A DNA stretch of 64,000 nucleotides from Amia ocellicauda (taxonomy: Eukaryota > Chordata > Actinopteri > Amiiformes > Amiidae), in NCBI RefSeq assembly GCF_036373705.1, contig NC_089868.1:16536520-16600519 (forward strand). Reading direction: 5' to 3'. Below, piece after piece: positions 13,620 to 50,039 of this stretch. A program made the position numbers and the translations under genes. A model generated the notes under the pieces. The model worked only from the letters and a program-made list of their open reading frames with translations, did not search any database and was not told the DNA's origin. The number at the start of each line of letters is the position of its first letter. The stretch's first letter is position 1.

Positions 13620-16455
13620 CTTATAAACTAGGGACCAGGGGGACAGGGAGCTCTGAAAATGGGACATGTTCTACTAAGGAAAGAAAACTAGGGGAAACTG
13701 CTAGGAGGAAAGTCCTGAAATGTTTGTACCTCAATGTCAAAAGGAACAAGATGTTACACCTAGAAGCCCCAGTGCTTGCAGGTGACTATGATGTTGTAGG
13801 AGTGACAGAAACATGGTTTACAGAAAATGATGGGGATGAATACAAGTTGAAAGGATACACACAGTTTAGGAGGGACAGGCAAAATCAAAAAGGTGGTGGG
13901 GTAGCATTATATGTCAGAAATGACATTGAGGCAGAAGAACTCAAATTAGATCCCAGTAACGAAACACAATCTTTGTAGGTTAAACTTTTGAATAAAAGAT
14001 CCGGAGGATTAGTAGTAGAAGTGTGTTACAGACCACCCAACTCAGATATCAGAAAGATGTTGCATTGTACAGAGTAATCAGGACTGCATGTAGCAAGGAT
14101 GTGGCTGTTATAATGGGGGATTTCAATTTCCCAAACATACACTGGAAAAGCCCAGCTGGAACTACAGAAGTTCAGAAATAGAAATGGTTGAGATGGTAAA
14201 TGACTGCTTTCTAACTTAATTTGTCAGGGAACCAACCAGGGAGAGCGCATGCATTGACTTGATCTTTTCAAATGACCAACATAGAGTCAGAGGGACAGTA
14301 GTTAGAGATCCAGTGTCAAACTGTGATCACAATACGGTTAGCTTTGAGGCATTCTTTCAAAAAACAATGGTCTACAATTTTAGAAAAGCAAACCTTGAAG
14401 GTATGAGGCGGCAATTAAAAGAGTTAGACTGGAGCACACTGGATACAGACTCAGTTGAAAATGGATGGGTATATTTTAAGAATATACAACTAGAAATTTG
14501 TACCAAAACTTACTAAATTGAGGACCAAAAAACATTGGCCAAAATGGTTTAATAGAAGTATGCAAAAAAAGAGAAAGATAATGTTGTATAGCGCATACAA
14601 AAGAGATAGAGATGAAACCAATACAAAGAATATGCTGAGCTACAAAGAGATCTTAAGAAAGGGATCAGGAATGCAAAGAGGGAAATGGAAAGAAACAAAG
14701 CTCTTGGAGCTAAAACTAATGCTAAGAGCTTTTTTCAATATTACAACAGCAAAAGGTCAATAAAGGAGGAAGTGAAACAGCAAAAGGGCAAAAATGGAAG
14801 TATCTTGGAAAACAAACAAGATGTGGCAAATGTTCTAAGTGAGTATTTCAGAGGGTTTTACAAAAGAAAAACCAGATAACATGCCACAGGTTAACAATCA
14901 GTCCAGTCAAACCCTAAGAGAGATCAGGATAAATGAGCAGGAGGTACTAAAGGGACCAGCAGAATTAAAAACAAACAAATCACCTGGGCCAGATGGGATA
15001 TTTCCAACAGTACTTAAATAAATTAGGGAAATTATTTAAAATATTCCAAATGACACTTAGAACAGAGGATGTGCCAACTGACTGGAAGACAGCAAATGTC
15101 ATACCAATCCAAAAGAAAGAGGACAAAACTGAGCCAGGAAATTACAGACCAATCAGTCTCACCTGCATTACTTGTAAAAAGTTGGAAACAATTATCAGAC
15201 AGAAAATAAAGGAGCATCTTAATGAAAACCATATTCTTGGAGATAGTCAACATGGGTTTAGACGAGGCAGATCATGTCTTACTAATTTATTATAACTATT
15301 TGGAACTGCAGCTGTGGATCATGTGAAAGCATATGATATGATATACTTAGATTTTCAGAAAGCTTTTGATAAGGTTCCACACCAAAGACTGATCCTAAAA
15401 TTGGAAGCTGTAGGCATTCAGGGTAATGTAAGTAGATGAATTATGAACTGGTTGATGTACAAGAAACAGAGGGTGTCGATTAGTGGAGTCGCTTCTAACT
15501 GGAGTGAGGATGTTAGTGGAGTTCCACAGGGATCAGTACTAGGGCCTTTGCTTTTTCTAATCTATATTAATGATCTGGACTCTGGGATAGTTAGCAAACT
15601 TGTCAAATTTGCAGATGATACTAAAATAGGTGGCTCAGCAGATACAATCTCGGCAGCACAGGCTATTCAAAGGGACTTAGATAATATTCAATTGTGGGCC
15701 GACACCTGGCAGATGAAATTCAATGTGGACAAGTGCAAGGTATTACATAAATTACATTGCAGGTAACAAAAATGTCCACTATAATTACACTATGGGAGGA
15801 ACAGAACTAGAAGTATCGCATGAGAAAGACCTAGGAGTCTATGTGGACTCCTCACTTTCTCCATACAAACAATGGGGGGAAGCAATAAAAAAGGCAAACA
15901 CAATGTTAGGGTATATTGTCAAAAGTGCAGAATTGAGAACAAGGGCAGTGATGTTCAGACTGTACAATGCACTAGTTAGAGCTCATCTGGATACTGTGGA
16001 CAGTTCTGGGCTCCACACTTCAAGAAAGATATCGCTGCTCTAGAGGCAGTTCAGAGGAGAGCAACCAGACTTATTCCAGGTCTGAAGGGAACGTCCTACT
16101 GAGAGACTGAGGACCTGAACCTTTTCACCGTGGAAGAGAGGAGACTACGTGGGGACTTGATTCAAGTCTTCAAAATCATGAAAGGCATCGACCACATCAA
16201 ACCAGAGGAGCTTTTCCAGATCAGCAGGGACACACGCACCCGGGGACACAAATGGAAATTGGGCTTCAAGGCATTCAAGACAGAAAGCAGGAGACACTTC
16301 TTCACACAGTCGTCACGATCTGGAACATTTGGGAACATTTAAAAATAGACTGGATAGGATCCTTGGATCACTTAGTTATTAATGGACACCAAATGAGCAT
16401 GAGGGGTCAAATAACCTCCTCTCGTTTGTAAACTTTCTTATGTTCTTATGTTCTT
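13620..16455 (+). mobile_element. CR1-like non-LTR retrotransposon (LINE), decayed
   Basis: Translated fragments lie in several frames. An apurinic endonuclease part comes first (VVGVTETWF, GGGVALYVRND at about 13724-13978). Reverse transcriptase follows: SPGPDGI near 14980, YRPISLTC near 15150, GFRRGRSCLTNLL near 15255, VPQGSVLGPLLFLIYINDL near 15515, then the FADD catalytic box near 15610. The 3' end has a conserved untranslated part and a TTCTTATG octamer tail (about 16434-16455), a hallmark of CR1-type elements. Multiple stops and frameshifts interrupt the reading frame, for example TAA breaking the frame at 15018-15020 and 15292-15294, so it cannot encode a working protein. It lies between the 5' end of rps8 and the 3' end of hectd3. 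An L2-type assignment is the main alternative. Confidence 0.88.
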
Positions 16456-16709
16456 GAGAAACACATTACATCCCAGGACCACTACTGAAACTCAGATTTG
16501 CAGATTCATATACAATCTGAATCCTTATGATTTTGGTAAAAAATATATGAATACATTAATAAACTGCAACATTTTCATTTTTAATTTTTTATTATGTACA
16601 GCTGTGATTGGCAATCCTTGTAGGTATCATATTAACAATATTCGCTACAACAGGTGAATATAAAATCCAGGTGGTACACCAACACAATGTGTGTGAATCA
16701 GACTCGTGG
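16456..16709 (-). other. hectd3: hectd3 3' untranslated region
   Basis: A minus-strand AATAAA at 16588-16593 lies about 120 bases after the hectd3 stop and is the likely poly(A) signal. The mRNA therefore ends about 120 bases short of the LINE tail. Confidence 0.6.
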
Positions 16710-24228
<7,519 letters not shown>

Positions 24229-25112
24229 CTCTCAGCGGTGATAGTAATTAAAACGCAGACTCGCACCCCACACTCCCGCCGCTGACATCAGACTTTCCTT
24301 GTGCGTGTTTTAGTGTCTGTTGCTCTTTCCTCGACAGCTAATGCAACGTCCAGTCGGAAACAAAACGATGTCAATACACGGTCTGCACGCTACAACATCC
24401 CCCACTGTCTGCGGGGCTACGATGCCGGTGTGTGTGGACGATCGGCCGGTGTCTTCTCGTCCCCGCTGGGTTTCCCCCTCTTCGGCCTGGGTCCAGTAGC
24501 CGGTGACACAGACATAAACACACAAACTGCTTGTTGAGCTTCTGTCCCGCAGAGCAAAGGTGTACCTTGTGCGAACTGTCCGCAGTTTATTTGCCGTAAT
24601 TACTGATATAAAATGACAGCTTCAATGCCTATATGGATACTGTTTACGTTTCGTGGGGGCTTTCCAAAAGTTTGTGTCGTCCTAGTTGTGCGCATGTCCT
24701 TTGATTTGTTCGGTAATGTACGTTCACATGTGTTTTGTTTCTGTACAAAAAGGAGTAAAAAGGTTGGCGGAGTGACCTGTGTTTACAGTAATTAAAGTTG
24801 TCCTCATACTCCAATAAATAAGGCAGGTCCGGCGGTTGGCCTGTTGAATCAACTCACGTTGGGTCCTTCAGGCACATCGTTAGACAGCTAAACCGAAGGA
24901 GGGGCCTGGAGGGAACGTTTCCGGGTTTGTCATGTGACGAAACAAAGATGGCCGCGCCCAGGCACTTGCAAGGGGCGTGACTGACTGATTACTGAATTCC
25001 AGTTTTAAGACTCGGGAGGAGACCACTTAAGAAGTCCGCCGGTTTAGTTACGGTCAGGTGTGTGACGTTGCTGAGACCATCATCGTACTGCTGGGACACT
25101 ACTGACTTCACC
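24229..25112. promoter_or_regulatory. head-to-head hectd3/urod promoter region
   Basis: The two start codons are 884 bases apart and diverge, as I recall for the human pair. The stretch is CpG-containing and has no TATA box in a good place. On the urod side lie GTCATGTGAC (24929-24938), an E-box close to the TFEB/USF palindrome GTCACGTGAC, and AAAGATGGCCGC (24944-24955), a YY1-type site. The urod transcript probably begins shortly after these. No other gene is evident, as the short frames here carry no domain. Confidence 0.6.
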
Positions 25113-30231
<5,119 letters not shown>

Positions 30232-33200
30232 CCAAACCACCAGCCATTGCTACGGCACAGGAAATGTAATGCTTCAAAACAAATCCGATCTAACTTTGCT
30301 TTTGCACAGTGAAATCTTGATGCAGAAGATTGTGCTGGCAGCGCTTTGGACATTACACTGAAACTACATGCTGTTACATTAGAGCTACAGGTGAATTGAA
30401 TTGCTCATGAGAAACAAATATATTAATAGCATTAAAGATCTATATACATATACACACAGACATTGTTTTATATCATAGTTAATAAAGACTACTGTTGTTT
30501 TGGATTGGACTCGTTCACTGGCAGTATAACAGTTGGTTGTAGCTAAATCATTACCCTATACCTTTAGTTACTTAGCAGGCACTATTTTTTGCAGGTTCCT
30601 TTATTTGTAAACCTGAGGACTATAAAGATGGTATAGGGAAAAGCAGTTAGATTAAGAACTTATGATTATTTGGGGCATCATGGTAGGTGATGACAAAATC
30701 AAACTGGTATGGGGAATGCAACCTTCAGAGCAGTCTAACACTGGATCATCTTTTCAGTATTAAATCACTGCTGCTCCAGCCTTCTGGAATATCTGTAATA
30801 CTCTTCTTAAACTGATTGCATTTATATGAATGTTAAAAACAATGTTCTAGGTTGTTTACTTGTACAGACAGGCCTTACCTAGTTGAAATACGTGATGATT
30901 TCCATAGGCCGGTGCCATACCATGATCGAAAATAGCCACATTTGCACTGAGAGAACGAAAGCGTGAATCTGTATATTCAAATCTGCCCTGTTTTTGTTAC
31001 TGGATCAATGGTGACCTGCAAGGACCAGGATGCATCATCACACCAGGCAAAAGTGATCCTAGCCAGCTCTCCATGCAGCTCATCTGTCACAACCTGTATG
31101 GGAGTAATGAGATCGAGCTTTACCTGCACTAATGGTGGGTTGTTTTTGTTTGTTTTTGTGTTGCACCAGCAACACACTCTGGATTGGCTCAGACACCGTA
31201 TCTTAGCACTGTGAAGCAAAATGAAAAGCTTATCTCTGAATATACAATCAAGACTGGTATTTTGCAAGACTGCAGATTACAGTCTTCTTTGTATTTATGG
31301 GGCACACAGTCCTATAAGCAGCCCTTGCAATGTATCATTTGGCCACAAACTGTATACTATTGTCACAATATGGGATAAATAAACACTGATTGCAGCATAA
31401 GGTGCCATAAGCTTTCAAAACATCAAATCAATTTGCTGATTAGTACTTGTGGATTTGAAGCCCTTGTCAGTCTCCGCTGTGGTTGGGAACAAAGCACATG
31501 TTGTGTTTGTGAAGCTGATTGGACGTGTTGAGCTACTCTCTGGGAAAACGGATATACACCCCCTCCACGAGGGGGGGGAGCCTTTTTTTTAATTGCAACA
31601 ATGAATATACACTTAAAAAGCTAAACTCCCAGAGGCCTCCTTAAAAAAAGCCATGCCTGGGGGGAGCTCGGTGCAATGGGGGTGGGCGTCAAGCTCAATC
31701 TTTCAACAAATCAGGATGCCTGAAAAGCCAATCTGCTCCTGGAGACAGCAGGCTGTACATCATTTGTCAGGGCCAGTGCTATCAGCTTTTTATCAGATCT
31801 GAGGGTTTTGGCTGTGATTGATTTAAATATTAACAGTCGTGATGGAGATTTATGGGCTTATCCCATGGGCTATAAAGCAGATTCTGACACACAACACAGG
31901 AGTGACCAATTCTTATTTTCTTCCTGGGAACAACAAGGACAACAACGACAACCACAACAACAACAAAACAATGGGCCATGGCACATGCTGAAGCTAGCAT
32001 CAGAATCGCCCCCATTGGAAGTGAATCTCAGGCCTTTCTTTAAATCGTAAGCAATACTATAAATAACAGACAAGAGGTATATTTACACAGAAACAATACC
32101 CATTGAGTCAGACAATAGGAGAAGGCAGCGTGGTTATTAAATGTACTTCACTGTGTTCTTATCCCCCACAGCAAGCTGGGCCTAACCATAATACTAACCT
32201 CTGTCTTTCCATGAGCAGCTACAATAGCTTCTTGAAGCCTGAAAATAAGAGCATTCAATGACATGCTACAGAACTCCTCCACCAGTTGTCCATGGCATAG
32301 GATTTGGACGTTGATGGGCTGAACTGAGCGTGGTGTGATGCCTGGTAACATCAGCCCATGACAGCAGGAGCTGGAAGCACCAACACACTGAACCCTGCAG
32401 AAAAAACACAACTGGCAGTGTCTGCTTTAACACACATTTCTCTGCAGATGAAACCTTCATTTTAATACAGACAAATTAATTTTAATTCTTTGAGGGGAAA
32501 AACTCAAATTCAAATCCAATCTAGTCCTCAATTTTGATTTTGTTGGTCAAAGCAACCCTTCAACGGTAATACAAAATGGAGACCCCTACATTATACATGA
32601 CTGTAGTAAGTCTACCCAATATTTTCCCCAGTGCGCTGTAGAATATGATAATAAAAGTCCCCTCCTCCCCACACACACATAGCCCACTCACCCAGTGCAG
32701 AGGGAAAAATAGGCCAACAGAACAAAAGCTTTCTAAATCAGGTCCCTGGAGATCTCGGGAAGTCTTATCAGTCATAGTACCTCTTTCTTGGCTGCTTTTC
32801 TATCGAGAAGAGCAAACTGGTGGAGACAGGTGAGCAGGCAGCTTTAAATTAAGATCTCAGCATGACAGTCAGGATTGCACACAGTATATTTCCTCCTCTG
32901 CTGTTCATCGAAACATAGTGGGGGAAGAAAGAGAGGGGGGACAAAAAAAGTAAACAAATGGGACATCAGAAATTCAAACCGACAACCACATCCTTGTGAC
33001 CAACACACACACACACACGCAGAATTATTTTTAGCCCACTCCTATTATACATACACCAGCAGTGCAGTCAGTAACTAGGCATCTGTTTTGCCTCAGTGAA
33101 TCCCCCTCCCCCTCAGAAACAACAGATAGCAGCAGTGCGAGCACGAGAAACCAGGTGGAAAGCCAATTACTCCCTCATCTCCCCTACTTGTCATTTCAGC

Positions 33201-34300
33201 TAAATCAGTTTTCCACGGAAATACACCCAACCGCCGGCCCGCCACAAACAACCCACTGGCTCCGGCAGCGGCACCCAGAACCCAATCGTACATATTCTAA
33301 CAAGAGCGGGTTGAACGGAAGATCGCCACACGAACCTCGGTGGTGCGGGGTGCCACTGTGTGTTTGGACACGCTGAAAGAAAATGGTACATTCGTTAATG
33401 CTTAAAGAGACCCTGGAGTTTGTTTGAACAGAAGCAAAGCATCCTCTATGGCACTGAAAGTCAACAGCCCTGCGAATCTAATGTCTCATTTCCCTGATGT
33501 CATGCCTAAGCACTAGGGTTGAGAACTGTACGAGCTATTTATTAACAGGCTTTATGAACCCTTTGTATGGCAATTAGGCTGTGTACCAAATTTGAAGCAT
33601 GTGTCCCTCAAGCTGAAATGCTTCCAGACTGCAAATTTAGTGTATTATGCTTTGGTCGGTCCCCCCCTCCACAGTACTAGTATATTTGAACAGATATTTG
33701 GCTAATACCACCAACCTTCTGCAATAGGTTGTACTGAATATTAAATGTCCATTAATAAGTTTACAGGGCTTAAGTCAAGGCTTAATTCAAAATGGGAATC
33801 CTTGCAATAGCCGACTTCCTGCTTTCTACCATCTGGTGATATTTTTATTTTATTTTTCTACAGTACTAGTACGACACATTTTCAAATATACTCCAGACTG
33901 CAATCATGAATTGGATAGCGTGTTTTAAAGAGAGGCACATACATTACTAAAATGAAATCTATCACTTGCTAACTGCCTGCTGCCGCCGCCAAGATTATTA
34001 ATAGGCTCATTTACAGAGGCGATCAATCTGCCGGTGGGACACCAAACGCTGTCATGCCTGCCTGTCCTGGGGTGCGGCCCTCACGCACGCTGCGGTGGCA
34101 GGGGGGCCATGCTGTCCACAGTGGGGTCCCTTGGCTGGAGAACAGAAAAGCACATTTCAAATTCTGGTTCGGTCCAAACAAGCCAGTCACCGGGATATAA
34201 ACTCTTCAGCATGCCACAGCAAGCAGTCAGAGGTATGAGAAATAAATACGGAGAGAGAGAAACGTCTCCAGGTATAGAAAGGAAGGCAGGGTAGTCTGTG
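30232..34300. other. urod 3' UTR and urod-zswim5 intergenic region
   Basis: The urod 3' UTR runs to the AATAAA at 30481-30486. Beyond it no supported gene is seen, and frames are short and domain-free. Two stretches (about 31550-31900 and 33940-34060) have a mixed, non-repetitive composition unlike the AT-rich surroundings and could be conserved noncoding elements. A short (CA)n lies at about 33003-33020. Confidence 0.5.
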
Positions 34301-35408
34301 TTTCACACTTTATTCATAGAAAAGCACTGGAATTTCAACACAAATCATATAAAATGGTAGTAGCATTACATAAATAGTAATAAATTTTTGTTTCATAGAC
34401 ATTAGCTCAAGAGGTTGCACAAAAAAAGAAAAAAACTTGTTGATGAACGATACTTTTGTGGCAACAAATACTGGATACCTTCCTTTTTTCAGTAGCACAA
34501 AGAGGCGACAAACACTTTCTCTTAAATTAAAATCTAAATGGTAGATAAACTAGTAATTCTCTACCAGCGCTCGTTTATTTTTTTCTTTCCTTCTAAAATC
34601 TAGGACAGATCAAAACACTGGTACAGTTAACACATAGACACTTGGGGTGTGGGGGGAATATTAAAAAAGACCAAATAAAAATCAAGGGTTTTTAATGCAA
34701 ATGGATAGTTTAGCTATGTAACAGGAAGCAGTTAGAAAACACAGCTAGGTTTGACTTAAGCATAACAGATTAACCTTTCTGAACTGAAGCACTGTTTAAG
34801 AAAGGCAGATGTTGTTGTTTAATAAAATAAATCTTATCGTTCTCACGTTCTGTATTACCGTTTCTGTGTGCAGCGGCTCAGCTTATACTGGTAAATGGCC
34901 GACTAAGGATGAGTTGAACTGCTCAGACATTGGACTTTCCGGACACAGCACTGAACTGTGCATCATTTTTTCAGGAAGTTTAATACACAAGTCTTTTCAC
35001 AGTTCCCAGAAAGCTTTCGACACATTTGTAATTCAAATGGGGGTGGGGGGGGAGACAACAACCTGGAGACCTAACTGGCTTTGCACGCTACTTTGAAGTT
35101 GACATGTAACTTCCGTGTTTGATAGTTTAGCCGTACCAGATATTTGAGCACAACCTTGAAAGAGGCAGGCAAGGTTGAGAGACCGAGTGTATAGGGAGCG
35201 GTATTCTCTCCGAAAGACAGTCTGTACTACAGGTGTGTGGTATAGAGCTGCGTCAAGACAAAGAACAAAAGGGCGTCAGGGAAAAAAGAAAAGAAAAAAG
35301 GTAAAGGCCCACAACTGTACTGGCTCATTCATTTCTGTAGGGGTTTATGTGTTGGACCCCTGTTCTCTTTTAAAACCAAAAAGAGAACTAAAAAGGCAAG
35401 TCATTCCT

Positions 35409-35410
<2 letters not shown>

Positions 35411-35453
<43 letters not shown>
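35411..35453. repeat. (TA)n microsatellite
   Basis: About 21 uninterrupted TA dinucleotides, followed by a T run, inside the presumed zswim5 3' UTR. Confidence 0.95.
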
Positions 35454-35461
<8 letters not shown>

Positions 35462-35901
35462 TATTTATTTTAAAAAGATGCTAAGGCTAAAAGTCCAAAA
35501 AGAATTATATACCTCTCTGGCAAAGGCAAAGTCCAATCCAATATACAGCATGTGCAGGTTGTGCATACAAATATACACGTCACATGCCATATATCCTCAA
35601 CAACAGTGCCAGCACACTGTTTTAACCCTCAGTGTCTGTCCTCGGCCTTCCTCCACTCAGCACACAGATGGAGGGAGAGAGGAGGGGGCAGATCATGTGA
35701 CTCAGTGGTTCTGCATAGTCTGGTGCTTTCGTTTTAGTCTTTTTATTCTCCTTTAAAATTCCTATATTACATGCTTCCTCTTGCACAAAAATTAAAATTA
35801 AAATCTAAAAATGAAACACAGGAGCACCTGAGAAATGTTTCTCTGAAGTCTTTCCTCTTAATGTCCTAACATTCCCAGCCCGCAACAAATTCAAGTATCC
35901 C

Positions 35902-35929
35902 AAAAAAAAAAAAAAAAAAAAAAAAAAAA
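35902..35929. repeat. poly-A run
   Basis: About 28 consecutive A on the plus strand, in the presumed zswim5 3' UTR. It reads as poly-U in the transcript. Confidence 0.9.
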
Positions 35930-36707
35930 CAGTTATCATAAATAATTATAACTTTACAATTTTTTTAATTGACACTTTCATATTTACAATATCATAAATG
36001 CTTTTGCTACTATTTTTTTGTGGTTTTGTTTTCTTAAGCAATCCCTGAGAATGGAGTTTAGTATTTATTTATTTTTCCTCTTCTTGTTCGTATTATTTCA
36101 TCCTTTTTCTTTTAAAAAGTACCTTCATTGAAAAATAAAAAGCTACAAACAAAAAAAATAAAATGAAAAATTCGAAAAAACTAAAACTTCACGTGTGGCT
36201 CGGTCTGGCGTCCGTCAGCCGTGACCGAGAAGCAGAGTGCTGCTCGTGGGGTTGTGTTTTGGTGGCTCTCGCGAGGTTCGAGTTGCAGCTCCTATCCGAT
36301 CCCTGCGCTGTATTCCACTTTGTAAACCAGCCCTTCAGAAGGGTTTAAAGCTGATCCTTGGAATAGAAAAGAGGTAAAACACTCTGCTGCCAGCATTTTG
36401 GTATAACATGGATGTTTAAGAAGTTCTCGCTGTGTGACAGAGTACACACTGGCTCCAAATATCCCACAAATCATTTGGTTTCATCTGCCACTTTCACTTT
36501 GTTTCGTAATTTAAAAATAAAGGAAAAACAAAAAACTTCCATTTTTAATATACAGATGCTTTTATGCGTTTGTTTTTTCACAATTTCCTACCTGGCAGAA
36601 CAACACTTGTGTATGATGGTCAGTGAAAGACCACACCAAAAAAAATATATATATCAGAAAGACCAAAAACAAACTGGAGTTGTCCTCTGCTATCTGCCCC
36701 GGCATAG

Positions 36708-49489
<12,782 letters not shown>

Positions 49490-50005
49490 TCAAGTATAAC
49501 AAAGAATAGACTTCACTAGACACAGAAACTACTGGAAACATGTGGCCAAGAGCATAGCTATGTGTTTTGTTGAATAAAGATGGTTTAATCCTTAAGACTT
49601 CATTTTATTAGTATCAGGTTGGAATGGAATACCATCAAAAGTATTTGAAAATCCCTCAAATGTACAAGATCTCACATAATCAAACCGTGTGTATTTAAGT
49701 AATAGTGAGGGGAAAGACTGAAAAAGCAAGAGCAGACACAAACACAGCTGCATTCCTCTCCGAGATCCGTTACCGAACATCCCCCATTCCCTTCAAATGT
49801 CACACACCAGTTGGGTCTCTATTCCCCACAGGCTGTGCCGAGCCCAGATCACTCCCAGCGGAGCCATCAGCCAAAGACAACACGATGTGAATGATCACTG
49901 ACCCAGTCTCCAGAGGCACACCATCTTTAAACCTTTTACAGATTCACCCCAAGTGCTTCTGAAGAAGACTATTCTATAACAATAACAACGGCATTTTCTC
50001 TCTCC

Positions 50006-50007
<2 letters not shown>

Positions 50008-50038
<31 letters not shown>
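50008..50038. repeat. (TG)n(TA)n microsatellite
   Basis: A TG run passes directly into a TA run, within zswim5 intron 1. Confidence 0.9.

Positions 50039-50039
<1 letters not shown>

Larger units (their letters stand above)
34305..36707 (-). other. zswim5: zswim5 3' untranslated region (probable)
   Basis: A minus-strand AATAAA at 34309-34314 lies about 2.4 kb after the zswim5 stop, and long 3' UTRs are usual for this gene. The stretch is AT-rich with many T runs (A-rich on the transcribed strand), contains a (TA)n microsatellite and a 28-base A run, and has no coding frame with a recognisable domain. Nearer poly(A) signals cannot be excluded. Confidence 0.5.

Noticed and set aside
35175-35756. 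193-residue frame containing an Ile/Tyr repeat
   Set aside because: The repeat is the translated (TA)n microsatellite, and the remainder has no homology I recognise. It lies in the presumed zswim5 3' UTR.
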